From NCBI RefSeq assembly GCF_900094575.1, contig NZ_FMAE01000001.1, positions 434,001 to 498,000 on the forward strand: DNA of 64,000 bases. The letters are read 5' to 3'. Source of the DNA: Bradyrhizobium yuanmingense. GTDB lineage: Bacteria > Pseudomonadota > Alphaproteobacteria > Rhizobiales > Xanthobacteraceae. A program made the position numbers and the translations under genes. Positions 25,232 through 33,372 of the stretch are shown one piece after another. The notes beneath the pieces are model-generated. The model did not search any database and was not told the DNA's origin. It was given only the letters and a program-made list of their open reading frames with translations. How positions within the stretch are numbered: position 1 is the first letter of the stretch; every line of letters starts with the position of its first letter.

Positions 25232-26131
25232 CTACAATCCCCCGATATCCGCCACCAGCACGCTGCCGGTCGCGGACTCCGTGATATAGAGCCGATCCTT
25301 GTTTTCGCCACCGATCGCGACATTGGTGCAGTTCGGTCCCGCGCACGATTTGATGCGCGCGATCAGTTCCCCGTTCGGCGCGAACACGAAGACGTGGCCG
25401 AGCGAGGGGTGGCCGACGAACAGGCGGCCCTTGGCATCCATGGTCAAGCCGTCGGGGCCGCTGGTGCCGAACAGCGAGCAGAAGCGGCCGACCTTGGACA
25501 CGCTGCCGTCCTTCATGAACGGCAGCCGCCACACCGCGTTGTCGCGCGTCATCGCAACGAACAGCACGGTTTCGGTTGGGTCGAGCACCAGGCCGTTCGG
25601 ACTGATGCCGGTGTCGAGCAGGCAGTCGAGCCGGCCGTTCGATGCCAGCCGATAAACCCGCCCGCTCGGATCATGCAGCCCGGTCTGGCCCTGATCGGTG
25701 AAGTAGATATCGCCGTTGGAGGCGAGATGCAGATCGTTGCAGCCGCGGAACGATTCCGAATTGCGCCCGGTCAGGACCGGCTTGACGCGGCCGGCTGCGG
25801 CATCGAGCTCCATGATGCCATGCCTGTAGTCGGCGACCAGGATGCGTCCGTCGGCTGCGATCTTCAGCCCGTTCGGCCAGCCCTCATATTCGATCACGAG
25901 CGACCATTCGCCGTCGGGCGCAATCCGGAAGATGCGGCCGAACGGAATGTCGACGATATAGAGATTACCGTCCTTGTCGAATGACGGCCCCTCGATGAAG
26001 CTCTCGGTCGGTATGTTCGGCCGGTTGGCGTCGGCCCAATCGGTTCGCACGCCCTTGCGGCGAAACTTGTCGGGCATGGCGGTGAACAGCCTGGTCTCGA
26101 TCAGGCGCGGCGGCGTTTCCAGGTACATCAT
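25232..26131 (-). CDS. SMP-30/gluconolactonase family protein
   Basis: Beta-propeller hydrolase of about 299 residues. The metal-site signatures are FIEGPSFDKDGNLYIVDIPFG near residue 44 (Glu), ESFRGCNDLHLASNGDIYFT near residue 125 (Asn), ISPNGLVLDPTETVLFVAM near residue 177, and SGPDGLTMDAKGRLFVGH near residue 225 (Asp). It is paralogous to the lactonase at 14975 but clearly diverged. Start is taken as the first ATG of an ATGATG pair at 26131; an earlier in-frame ATG at 26206 adds unlike sequence and neither has a strong ribosome site. A lactone substrate is expected but unknown. Confidence 0.8.
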   Translation of the reverse strand: MMYLETPPRLIETRLFTAMPDKFRRKGVRTDWADANRPNIPTESFIEGPSFDKDGNLYIVDIPFGRIFRIAPDGEWSLVIEYEGWPNGLKIAADGRILVADYRHGIMELDAAAGRVKPVLTGRNSESFRGCNDLHLASNGDIYFTDQGQTGLHDPSGRVYRLASNGRLDCLLDTGISPNGLVLDPTETVLFVAMTRDNAVWRLPFMKDGSVSKVGRFCSLFGTSGPDGLTMDAKGRLFVGHPSLGHVFVFAPNGELIARIKSCAGPNCTNVAIGGENKDRLYITESATGSVLVADIGGL

Positions 26132-26225
26132 GGTTGTTGTGGATGTTGAAAGGAGCGCGGCACCATACGGCACATTAGCCGGCGCGTCGATTGGGGTGGT
26201 CCACATTGCAATGGTGCGGGCGCTG

Positions 26226-26342
26226 CGTAGGGTGGGTTAGCCCCGGGGGCTGCGCGAAGCGCAGTCCCTTGGCGTAACCCACCTCTTTCGCTTCCGCATT
26301 GACGAAGAGTGGTGGGTTACGCTGCGCTAACCCACCCTACGA
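26226..26342. repeat. Intergenic inverted repeat, family D
   Basis: Perfect 14-base outer arms CGTAGGGTGGGTTA and its complement, with inner arms GGCGTAACCCACC and GGTGGGTTACGC. The GTAGGGTGGG end is shared with the element at 15971-16069. The element begins 4 bases after the nitrate reductase stop codon (reading the minus strand) and may act as its transcription end. Confidence 0.88.
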
Positions 26343-26345
26343 GAC

Positions 26346-29048
26346 CTATCCCGCCGCGCTCGCGACCTTCGCCTGCTGTGCAGGCACTTCCGTCATCGCA
26401 ATCAGGCGTTTCAGCTCGGGGATGCAGGAGCCGCAATTGGTGCCGGCCTTGAGCTTGGCGCCGATGTCGGCGGCGGTGCGCGCGCCGCTGGCGATGCTGT
26501 CGCAGATGGTGCCGCGGCCGACGCCGAAGCAGGCGCAGACGATGGGGCCGGTCGAGGCCGCGCCTTCGCTTGACCTGCCCGACAGCAGCATGCGGCGCTG
26601 CTCGTCGCTGACCTGATCGGCCGCGAACAGACTCTTCACCACCTCCCAGTCGCCGGCATCATGCGCGGGGCCGACGAACAGGCAGGTCTCGATGCGATCG
26701 CCTACGAACGAAGCTGCGCGAAAAACCCCGCCGCCGAAATCGCGATATTCGGCAACGTCCTCGCCGGCGACGCTCTCGAGCCAGGCGGGCCAGCGGGCGA
26801 GATCCGCGTTGTCGGCGAAAAGATAGCCGAAGCCGCCGCTGACGGTCACGCGCGTCCACAACAGGTTCTGCGGCAGATCGAGCGGCTTGCGCGACAATGC
26901 AAAGCCGCGGAAGACAAATTCGTAAGGCGCGATCGCGGCCGGCGTCGCCTTGGCTTCCGGCTGCCCCGAGAACGGATCGGTGAACGGTGCGACCATCGCC
27001 CCGACGCGGCCGTGCGAGGCGTTCATCGCGCTCCAGTGGATCGGCACGAACAGCGTGCCGCGCTGCTGCCACTCGCTGACGACGACTTTCAGGATGCACT
27101 GGCCGTAATCGGTGGTGATGCGGGCATAGCCGTCATGGACGATGCCGTATTTGCCGGCGTCGTCGGGATGGATCTCGACGAAAGGCTCGGGCAGATGCGC
27201 GCCCAGGCGCTGGCTCAGGCCGGTGCGCGTCATGGTGTGCCACTGGTCGCGGATGCGCCCGGTGTTCAGCCTTAAGGGGCGCGACGGACCGGTCTCGCCG
27301 CGCAGCGCCGGCACCTCCGGCGCAACGAAGCGGCCCTTGCCGTCATTGGTGAAGAAGCCGCCAGCAGCGAAGAAGCGCTCGCCGGGCACCCCGCCTTCGC
27401 GCGCCGGCCATTGCACCGGCTTCAAACCATCGAAGGCTTCGTCCGACAGCGAGGTCAGCGCGCCGATGTCGAAATCGCGGCTGCCATTGTTCTCGAATGC
27501 CGAGAGCGCGGCATGCTCTCGGAAGATATCGGCGGCCGATTTGTAGTTGAAGCTGTCGCCGAAGCCGAGGCGCTTTGCGGTCTCACTCAGGATCCACCAG
27601 TCGGGACGCGCTTCCCCCGGCGCCGGCAGGAACGCGCGCTGGCGCGAGATGCGCCGCTCCGAATTGGTCACCGTGCCCGACTTCTCGCCCCAGGCCAGCG
27701 CCGGCAGGAGCACGTGCGGGCCGGCCGCGACGGTGTCGTTGGAGAGCACGTTCTCGGACACCACGAACAGCTCGAGCTTCTTCAGGGCATCGCGCACCAT
27801 GTCGGCATCGGGCAGCGACACCGCGGGGTTGGTGCCCATCACCCAGAGCGCCTTGACCTCGCCGCGGTTGATCGCCTCGAACAGCTGCACCGCTTTCAGC
27901 CCCTCATGGGTGGCGATGCGCGGCGCCTTCCAGAACCGTCTGACGCGATCGATGTCGGGCGGCGTGAAGCCCATATGGGCGGCGAGCATGTTGGCGAGGC
28001 CGCCGACCTCGCGGCCGCCCATCGCGTTGGGCTGGCCGGTCAGCGAGAACGGCGAGGCGCCCGGCTTGCCGATGCGCCCCGTGGCGAGATGGCAGTTCAG
28101 GATGGCGTTGACCTTGTCGGTGCCCTGCGCCGACTGGTTGACCCCTTGCGAATAGAGCGTGACGACCTTCTCGGTGTCGCGGAACATCCGGAAGAAGGCG
28201 GCAACGTCCTGTTCGGAGAGGCCCGTGGCGAGCGCGGTCGCGGTGACGCTGCCGGCGATGCTGCGCGCGCGCGCCAGCGCATCATCGAAGCCAGACGTGT
28301 TCTGCGCGATGTAATCCTGGTCCAGCACGCCATTGTCGGCGAGATGCACGAACAGGCCGGAGAACAGCGCGGTGTCGGTGCCGGGCTTGAGGCCGAGGAA
28401 CAGGTCGACATCGCTGGCGGTATCGGTGCGGCGCGGATCGATCACGATCATGCGGGCGCCGCGCTCCTGCCTGTTCTTCAGCATGCGCTGGAACAGCACC
28501 GGATGGCACCAGGCCGCGTTCGAGCCGACGAAGACGAGCAGATCGGCCTGGTCGAGATCCTTATAACAGCCGGGCACCGTGTCGGCGCCAAAAGCGCGGC
28601 GATGGCCCGCAACCGAGGACGACATGCAGAGCCGGGAATTAGTGTCGACATTGGCGGTGCCGACAAACCCCTTCATCAGCTTGTTGGCGACGTAATAGTC
28701 TTCGGTGAGGAGCTGGCCGGAGAGATAGAACGCGACCGCGTTGGCGCCATCGCGCGCCACGATGTGCTGCATGCGGTGGGCGACGTGGTCCAGCGCATCG
28801 CTCCAGGCGACCCGCTCGAGCACGCCCTTGCAGCGGATCATCGGATAGAGCAGCCGCCCTTCCAGCCCGACGGTCTCGCCGAGCGCGGAGCCCTTTGAGC
28901 ACAGGCGGCCAAAATTGGCGGGATGATCGGGGTCGCCCGCGATCGCCGCGCCGCCCTTGCCGTCGGGCGTCGCCAGGACGCCGCAGCCGACGCCGCAATA
29001 GGGACAGGTGGTCTTGGTGGTGCGGAGATTTGGATCGATCGCCGTCAT
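26346..29048 (-). CDS. nasC: Assimilatory nitrate reductase, catalytic subunit
   Basis: Cytoplasmic molybdenum bis-MGD enzyme of 900 residues reducing nitrate to nitrite. The N-terminus has the [4Fe-4S] motif at Cys15, Cys18, Cys22 and Cys50. Molybdopterin oxidoreductase core motifs (GTANVDTNSRLCMSS, GSNAAWCHPVLFQR, GQPNAMGGREVGG, WVMGTNPAVSLPD) and a dinucleotide-binding C-terminal part (LRLNTGRIRDQWHTMTRTG) follow. The last 60 residues form a BFD-type [2Fe-2S] domain with CACFGVG and GTNCGSC. No Tat signal is present, which fits assimilation. It is the last gene after narK, bjgb and flp, the published B. diazoefficiens order, and follows flp after one base. Confidence 0.95.
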   Translation of the reverse strand: MTAIDPNLRTTKTTCPYCGVGCGVLATPDGKGGAAIAGDPDHPANFGRLCSKGSALGETVGLEGRLLYPMIRCKGVLERVAWSDALDHVAHRMQHIVARDGANAVAFYLSGQLLTEDYYVANKLMKGFVGTANVDTNSRLCMSSSVAGHRRAFGADTVPGCYKDLDQADLLVFVGSNAAWCHPVLFQRMLKNRQERGARMIVIDPRRTDTASDVDLFLGLKPGTDTALFSGLFVHLADNGVLDQDYIAQNTSGFDDALARARSIAGSVTATALATGLSEQDVAAFFRMFRDTEKVVTLYSQGVNQSAQGTDKVNAILNCHLATGRIGKPGASPFSLTGQPNAMGGREVGGLANMLAAHMGFTPPDIDRVRRFWKAPRIATHEGLKAVQLFEAINRGEVKALWVMGTNPAVSLPDADMVRDALKKLELFVVSENVLSNDTVAAGPHVLLPALAWGEKSGTVTNSERRISRQRAFLPAPGEARPDWWILSETAKRLGFGDSFNYKSAADIFREHAALSAFENNGSRDFDIGALTSLSDEAFDGLKPVQWPAREGGVPGERFFAAGGFFTNDGKGRFVAPEVPALRGETGPSRPLRLNTGRIRDQWHTMTRTGLSQRLGAHLPEPFVEIHPDDAGKYGIVHDGYARITTDYGQCILKVVVSEWQQRGTLFVPIHWSAMNASHGRVGAMVAPFTDPFSGQPEAKATPAAIAPYEFVFRGFALSRKPLDLPQNLLWTRVTVSGGFGYLFADNADLARWPAWLESVAGEDVAEYRDFGGGVFRAASFVGDRIETCLFVGPAHDAGDWEVVKSLFAADQVSDEQRRMLLSGRSSEGAASTGPIVCACFGVGRGTICDSIASGARTAADIGAKLKAGTNCGSCIPELKRLIAMTEVPAQQAKVASAAG

Positions 29049-29049
29049 A

Positions 29050-30267
29050 TCACGCCGCTTTCGAAGGCTGCGCCAGCGCGCGGCCGAACATCATGTCGGT
29101 GCGGATCGAAGCGACCTTGTCGCGATTGCGGATCAGCTCGAGGTACCAGAGCGCATCGATCGTATCGCCGATCAGCACCGCCCCGGTGAGCCGACCGTCG
29201 GCGATGACGAGCTTCTTGTAAGTGCCGCGCCTGCGATCCGACAGCACGAGGCTCTCGCTGCCCTCCCCGCCCATGAAGTCGCCAGCGGAGAACACGCTGA
29301 CGCCGGAGACCTTCAGATTGGTCGAGACCACGCTGCCCTGATAGGCGGCGGGCCGGCCGGCCAGATGCCGCGCCAGCACGCGCGCCTGCTCGTAGGCGGG
29401 CTCGACCAAGCCATAGCAGGTGCCGCGATGCTCGGCGCATTCGCCGAGCGCAAAGATGTCGGACGCGGAGGTCTGCATCACGTCGTTGACGACGACGCCG
29501 CGGTTGACCGCGATCCCCGCCTCTTTCGCCAGCGCGACGTTCGGCTTGATGCCGGCGGCGAAGATCACCGCATCGGCCTCGATGCGGCTGCCATCGGCGA
29601 GCTCGACGGCCTGGACGTGGCCCTCGCCGTGGATGCGGGCCGTCGCGGCATTGAGCATGACGCGGATACCCTTGCGCTCGACCAGCGTCTTGAGCAGGTC
29701 GGCCGCGGGCGCGTCGAGCTGACGCTCCATCAGCCGATCCATCAGATGCAGCAGCGTCACGGGCGCGCCGGCCTTGGCGAGACCGTAGGCCGCTTCCAGC
29801 CCGAGCAGGCCGCCGCCGACCACGACGACGCGCTTCCTAGCCGCGGCCAGTGTCAGCAGCAGGTCGACGTCGCGGGTGTCGCGAAACGTGTGCACGCCGG
29901 CAAGATCGGCGCCTGGCACGTTGAGCCGCAGCGGCGTCGATCCCGTGGCGAGCACGAGCTTGGAATATTCCATGCTCTCCTCGCCCGCGATCTTGAGCTC
30001 ACGGCGGCCGACATCGATCTCGCTGACGCGATAGCCGTAGCGCACCGTGACGCCGCGGTCTCGCCACCAACCGGCCGGCCGCAGCTCGATCTCGTGCGAG
30101 CCGGTCTCGCCCGCCAGCACGGAGGAGAGGAGCACGCGATTGTAAGCGAGCCGCGGCTCTTCGCCGATCACGGCGACCGCATAGCGGCCGAGCGCGGTCT
30201 TGGCGAGCTCGTCGACCAGACGCGCGGCCGCCATACCGTTGCCGACGATGACCAGCGGTTCACTCAC
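29050..30267 (-). CDS. flp: FAD/NAD(P)H oxidoreductase of the nitrate-assimilation operon
   Basis: Flavoprotein of 405 residues resembling the N-terminal half of NirB, without its sirohaem or iron-sulfur domains. FAD site: LVIVGNGMAAARLVDELAK at the start; NAD(P)H site: VVVVGGGLLGLEAAYGLAK near residue 146; and the late FAD motif DIFALGECAEH near residue 280. In the orthologous B. diazoefficiens operon Flp supplies electrons to nitrate reductase and to the haemoglobin; that role is transferred by gene order. It is 10 bases after bjgb and one base before nasC, so clearly co-translated. Confidence 0.9.
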   Translation of the reverse strand: MSEPLVIVGNGMAAARLVDELAKTALGRYAVAVIGEEPRLAYNRVLLSSVLAGETGSHEIELRPAGWWRDRGVTVRYGYRVSEIDVGRRELKIAGEESMEYSKLVLATGSTPLRLNVPGADLAGVHTFRDTRDVDLLLTLAAARKRVVVVGGGLLGLEAAYGLAKAGAPVTLLHLMDRLMERQLDAPAADLLKTLVERKGIRVMLNAATARIHGEGHVQAVELADGSRIEADAVIFAAGIKPNVALAKEAGIAVNRGVVVNDVMQTSASDIFALGECAEHRGTCYGLVEPAYEQARVLARHLAGRPAAYQGSVVSTNLKVSGVSVFSAGDFMGGEGSESLVLSDRRRGTYKKLVIADGRLTGAVLIGDTIDALWYLELIRNRDKVASIRTDMMFGRALAQPSKAA

Positions 30268-30277
30268 AACGCATCTC

Positions 30278-30706
30278 CTATTCGGCGGCCTGCGCTTGCG
30301 CGCCGTAGGCCTCGGACATCATGTAGCCGGACAGCACGCCATAGGCGTCGGTCCAGGCTGCGGCGAGTTCGGGCGTCCAGGCTTCGCCAAGGCCCTTCTC
30401 GAGGGTCCACAGCAAGGTCGCGCCGACCACGGGGTAGTGCTCGGCCTTGGCGCCATAGTCGACGTGACGCTTGGCGAGCGCGGAGGCCGCGGGAAGAATC
30501 GATTCCAGGTTCGACAGGCCGCCGACCACGGCGGCGAGCATGCCCATCAGCTTCTTGCGCTGCTCGGTCATGTCCTCGGGAAACATCGCGCGCACGGACG
30601 GCGCCACCTCGAACAGTCGGTCGTAGAACAGCACCGCGGCGGCTTCCGAAATCGGGGCGACCTTGGCGAAGCTCTGCTGAATGAGAGTAATCTGCTCGGG
30701 CGTCAT
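30278..30706 (-). CDS. bjgb: Single-domain bacterial haemoglobin
   Basis: Globin of 142 residues. The family pattern is clear: TPEQITLIQQSFAKVAPIS helix A, FYDRLFEVAPSVRAMFP, then MLAAVVGGL, proximal His81 in AKRHVDYGAKAEHYPVVG, and a final H helix. There is no attached reductase domain, unlike flavohaemoglobins; the neighbouring flp product is the likely reductase. The B. diazoefficiens orthologue detoxifies nitric oxide formed during nitrate use. ATG at 30706 has AGGAGA 7 bases upstream; the upstream open frame lacks globin similarity. Confidence 0.92.
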   Translation of the reverse strand: MTPEQITLIQQSFAKVAPISEAAAVLFYDRLFEVAPSVRAMFPEDMTEQRKKLMGMLAAVVGGLSNLESILPAASALAKRHVDYGAKAEHYPVVGATLLWTLEKGLGEAWTPELAAAWTDAYGVLSGYMMSEAYGAQAQAAE

Positions 30707-30786
30707 GATGTTCTCCTGTCTGTTTCGGTCTGCCTTCGTCCGCGCCATTGCGGACAAAGTTCATGGATCAAACGTCATCAGAGAGA

Positions 30787-30810
30787 CTTCTCCCCGCGTA
30801 CGGGGAGAAG
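30787..30810. repeat. Minimal family C hairpin inside the narK-bjgb spacer
   Basis: CTTCTCCCCG, loop CGTA, CGGGGAGAAG: a perfect 10-base stem with a tetraloop. The CTCCCCG core is shared with the long family C repeats at 3936 and 25061. It lies between narK and bjgb within the operon and has no T-tract on either strand, so it more likely punctuates or stabilises mRNA than ends transcription completely. Confidence 0.75.
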
Positions 30811-30835
30811 CGACATTCGTGCCAGTTTGTCGTGC

Positions 30836-32227
30836 TCACACACGCGCCTCGGCGAGGCTTGGCGCGCCTTCGCCCTGCGGGCTGCGACGCAGGTAGAACC
30901 ACCAGGTCAGAGCGAGGCAGGAGGCGTAGAAGGCGAGATAGACCACGAGCGCGAGCTGCGGCCCGCCGGTCATGGCGATCGACTTGCCGAAGCCGCTCGG
31001 GATCAGATAGCCGCCGACGGCACCGACCGCGCCGATGAAGCCGACCGCCGCGCCGCTCTCGATGCTCGCGGTCTTCAGGGCAGCGCTGCGTGCCGCATCG
31101 CCCTTGCCGCGCACCTTGAACAGGTTCTCCTCGCGGAAGATCGAGGGGATCATGCGGTAGGTCGAGCCGTTGCCGATGCCCGTCGTCACGAACAGGATCA
31201 GGAACATCGACAGGAAGCCGATGAAATCCTTGTGCCCCACGAAGTAGAGCGCGCCGACCGTGGCGCCCGCCATCACGATGAAATTCCAGAACGTGATGAT
31301 GGAGCCGCCGACCCGGTCTGCGAGCCAACCGCCGAGCGGACGCGACAGCGAGCCGACCAGGGGGCCGAGGAAGGCGATCGAGATCGTCACGGTGGGGAAC
31401 TGCGTCTTGAGCAGCAGCGGAAACGCCGCCGAATAGCCGATGAAGGACCCGAACGTGCCGATATAAAGATACGCCATGATCCAGGTGTGCTTGCGCTTGA
31501 CGATCGCGAGCTGGTTCTTCACCGACGATTTCGCCGTGGTGAGGTTGTTCATGAAGAACACCGCGCCGAACACCGCGATTGCGATCGGCAGCACCCACAT
31601 TAGGCCGGCATTCTGCAGGAAGATGCCGTCGACGGGCGTCGCCTGATACAGGTTGAAGACGGCGAGCGTCATCAGGATCGGGGTCAGGAGCTGCACGCTG
31701 GAGACACCGATATTGCCGCCGGCCGCGTTGAGGCCGAGCGCCCATCCCTTCATCCGGTCGGGAAAGAAGAAGGAGATGTTGGTCATGCTGGAGGCGAAAT
31801 TGCCGCCGCCGAGACCCGCGGTCGAGGCGACCAGCAGCATGAGCCAGAACGGCGTGTCGGGCTGGCTGACGAAATAGGCGAGCGACAAGGTCGGGATGAA
31901 CAGGATCGCCGCGCTGAAGATGGTCCAGTTGCGGCCGCCGAACGTCGTCACCGCGAAAGTGTAGGGAAAGCGCATGAAGGCGCCGATCAGGCCCGGCACG
32001 GCGACGAGCTGGAACAGCTGGTCGGTGGTGTAGTGGAAGCCGGCCTGCGGCAGCTTGGTGGTGACGATGCTCCAGATCAACCAGACCGAGAAGCCGATAT
32101 GTTCGGCGACGATGGACCAGATCAGATTGCGCCGCGCGATCGACTTGCCGGTATTGTTCCAGAACGCCTCATCCTCGGGGCGCCAGTCTGAAATCCAGCT
32201 GGAGTTCAGGGTCGGATTCTTCGTCAT
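30836..32227 (-). CDS. narK: NarK-type nitrate/nitrite transporter
   Basis: Major-facilitator permease of 463 residues with about 12 hydrophobic helices. Nitrate-porter signatures are present: STAGLGGGNFASSMTNISFF near residue 137 and GIGNGSTYRMIPSIF near residue 350, and the conserved Arg near residue 87 (AFMRFPYTF). Based on the orthologous operon it exports nitrite and/or exchanges nitrate. It is the first gene of narK-bjgb-flp-nasC, with a leader of about 140 bases after a sigma54-like element at 32376-32391. Confidence 0.94.
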   Translation of the reverse strand: MTKNPTLNSSWISDWRPEDEAFWNNTGKSIARRNLIWSIVAEHIGFSVWLIWSIVTTKLPQAGFHYTTDQLFQLVAVPGLIGAFMRFPYTFAVTTFGGRNWTIFSAAILFIPTLSLAYFVSQPDTPFWLMLLVASTAGLGGGNFASSMTNISFFFPDRMKGWALGLNAAGGNIGVSSVQLLTPILMTLAVFNLYQATPVDGIFLQNAGLMWVLPIAIAVFGAVFFMNNLTTAKSSVKNQLAIVKRKHTWIMAYLYIGTFGSFIGYSAAFPLLLKTQFPTVTISIAFLGPLVGSLSRPLGGWLADRVGGSIITFWNFIVMAGATVGALYFVGHKDFIGFLSMFLILFVTTGIGNGSTYRMIPSIFREENLFKVRGKGDAARSAALKTASIESGAAVGFIGAVGAVGGYLIPSGFGKSIAMTGGPQLALVVYLAFYASCLALTWWFYLRRSPQGEGAPSLAEARV

Positions 32228-32375
32228 TGCGTATCCCTTCCAGGCTCACCGCTGCGTCGTTGCAGGCTCTGCCTCCGGTCACGGAGGCGCGCTCCGAGGC
32301 TTCACCCCGGTGGCGAGATCACGATGCTGATTGATGATGTTGAGGGACGTCGTCGTTGGCGTCGCGCAAAGACGT

Positions 32376-32391
32376 TTCAATTTCCGTGCCA
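32376..32391 (-). promoter_or_regulatory. Sigma54-like -24/-12 element of narK operon
   Basis: On the minus strand it reads TGGCACGGAAATTGAA. The -24 half matches the consensus TGGCACG exactly and spacing to the -12 half is correct; the -12 half is TTGAA rather than TTGCA. The same variant occurs before nrtA (35837-35852) at the identical distance from an NtrC-like block, which supports function. Confidence 0.55.
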
Positions 32392-32465
32392 GTTGCGCGC
32401 ATACGGGAAACACAGGGATTTCAGGATGTTATTCGTATTGCCCGAATTGTTTGCAGGGCTTTTCC

Positions 32466-32518
32466 GCACGCAAAATTTGCGTTTCGCTCAATCCCTGTGC
32501 GACGCACAAGGATTGAGC
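32466..32518. promoter_or_regulatory. Triple NtrC-like box block upstream of narK
   Basis: Three 15-base boxes resembling GCAC-N7-GTGC are read on the plus strand: GCACGCAAAATTTGC (32466-32480), GCTCAATCCCTGTGC (32486-32500) and GCACAAGGATTGAGC (32504-32518). Centres are 20 and 18 bases apart. The last two together make a 31-base inverted repeat (32487-32517). The block lies 75 bases from the -24/-12 element, a suitable enhancer position. Each box deviates from the consensus at one half-site, so binding strength is uncertain. Confidence 0.6.
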
Positions 32519-32566
32519 TTGATGTCGATTAATTGGGCGCGGGCAGATCTCGCGTGAACGCGTGAC

Positions 32567-33361
32567 TTACGCGGCTTCGACGAAGCGATGACGCTCGTAG
32601 AGGAATTCGAGCACGCGCTGGCGACACTTCAGATATGTGGCGTTGGTCGCGAGGTCGAGCCGCTTGCGCGGCCGCGCCAGCGGCACTTCCAGCACCTCGC
32701 CGATGCGCGCGCTCGGTCCGTTGGTCATCATCACGATGCGGTCGGACAACAGCACGGCCTCATCGACGTCGTGGGTGATCATCAGGATGGTGTTGCCGAG
32801 CTTCTGATGCAGCGCCATCACCGAGTCCTGCAAGTGGGCGCGGGTCAGCGCGTCGAGCGCGCCGAACGGCTCGTCGAGCAGCAGCACCTTCGGCTCCATG
32901 GCCAGCGCCCGCGCGATGCCGACGCGCTGCTTCATGCCGCCGGAGATCTCCGATGGACGCTTGTCCCTGGCATGGGCCATCTGCACGAGGTTGAGATTGT
33001 GCATCACCCAGGCGTCGCGCTCGGCACGGGACTTGGTCTTGGCGAAGACCTTGTCGACGCCAAGCCTGACGTTTTCGTAGACGGTCAGCCACGGCAGCAG
33101 GCTGTGGTTCTGGAACACCACGGCACGATCGGGCCCTGGCGAGTTCACCTCGCGGTTTTCCAGCAGCACGCCCCCCATCGTGGCGCCGGTCAGCCCTGCG
33201 ATGATGTTGAGCAGGGTCGACTTGCCGCAGCCGGAATGGCCGATGATCGAGACGTATTCGCCTTTCTCGATCGTCAGATTGATGTCCTTGAGCACCTCCG
33301 TGGTGGCGGTGCCGCGGGTGAAGACCTTGTCGATGTGGTCGAGTTTCAGGTAGGCGGTCAT
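32567..33361 (-). CDS. nrtC: Nitrate ABC transporter ATP-binding protein
   Basis: ATPase of 264 residues. Walker A is [14 protein letters not shown] near residue 42, the Q-loop VVFQNHSLLPWLTV near 84, the signature SEISGGMKQRVGIARAL near 140, Walker B VLLLDEPFGALDALTR near 162 and the switch His in MITHDVDEAV near 198. It lacks the extra substrate-binding domain fused to cyanobacterial NrtC. It follows nrtB after 11 bases and closes nrtABC; the narK regulatory region begins just after it. Confidence 0.93.
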   Translation of the reverse strand: MTAYLKLDHIDKVFTRGTATTEVLKDINLTIEKGEYVSIIGHSGCGKSTLLNIIAGLTGATMGGVLLENREVNSPGPDRAVVFQNHSLLPWLTVYENVRLGVDKVFAKTKSRAERDAWVMHNLNLVQMAHARDKRPSEISGGMKQRVGIARALAMEPKVLLLDEPFGALDALTRAHLQDSVMALHQKLGNTILMITHDVDEAVLLSDRIVMMTNGPSARIGEVLEVPLARPRKRLDLATNATYLKCRQRVLEFLYERHRFVEAA

Positions 33362-33372
33362 GTCCCCTCTCC

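Noticed and set aside
32228..32566. NtrC-type boxes read instead as a simple factor-independent terminator of nrtC
   Set aside because: The 31-base inverted repeat has no T-tract on the minus strand, and its sequence and spacing recur upstream of nrtA where no gene ends.
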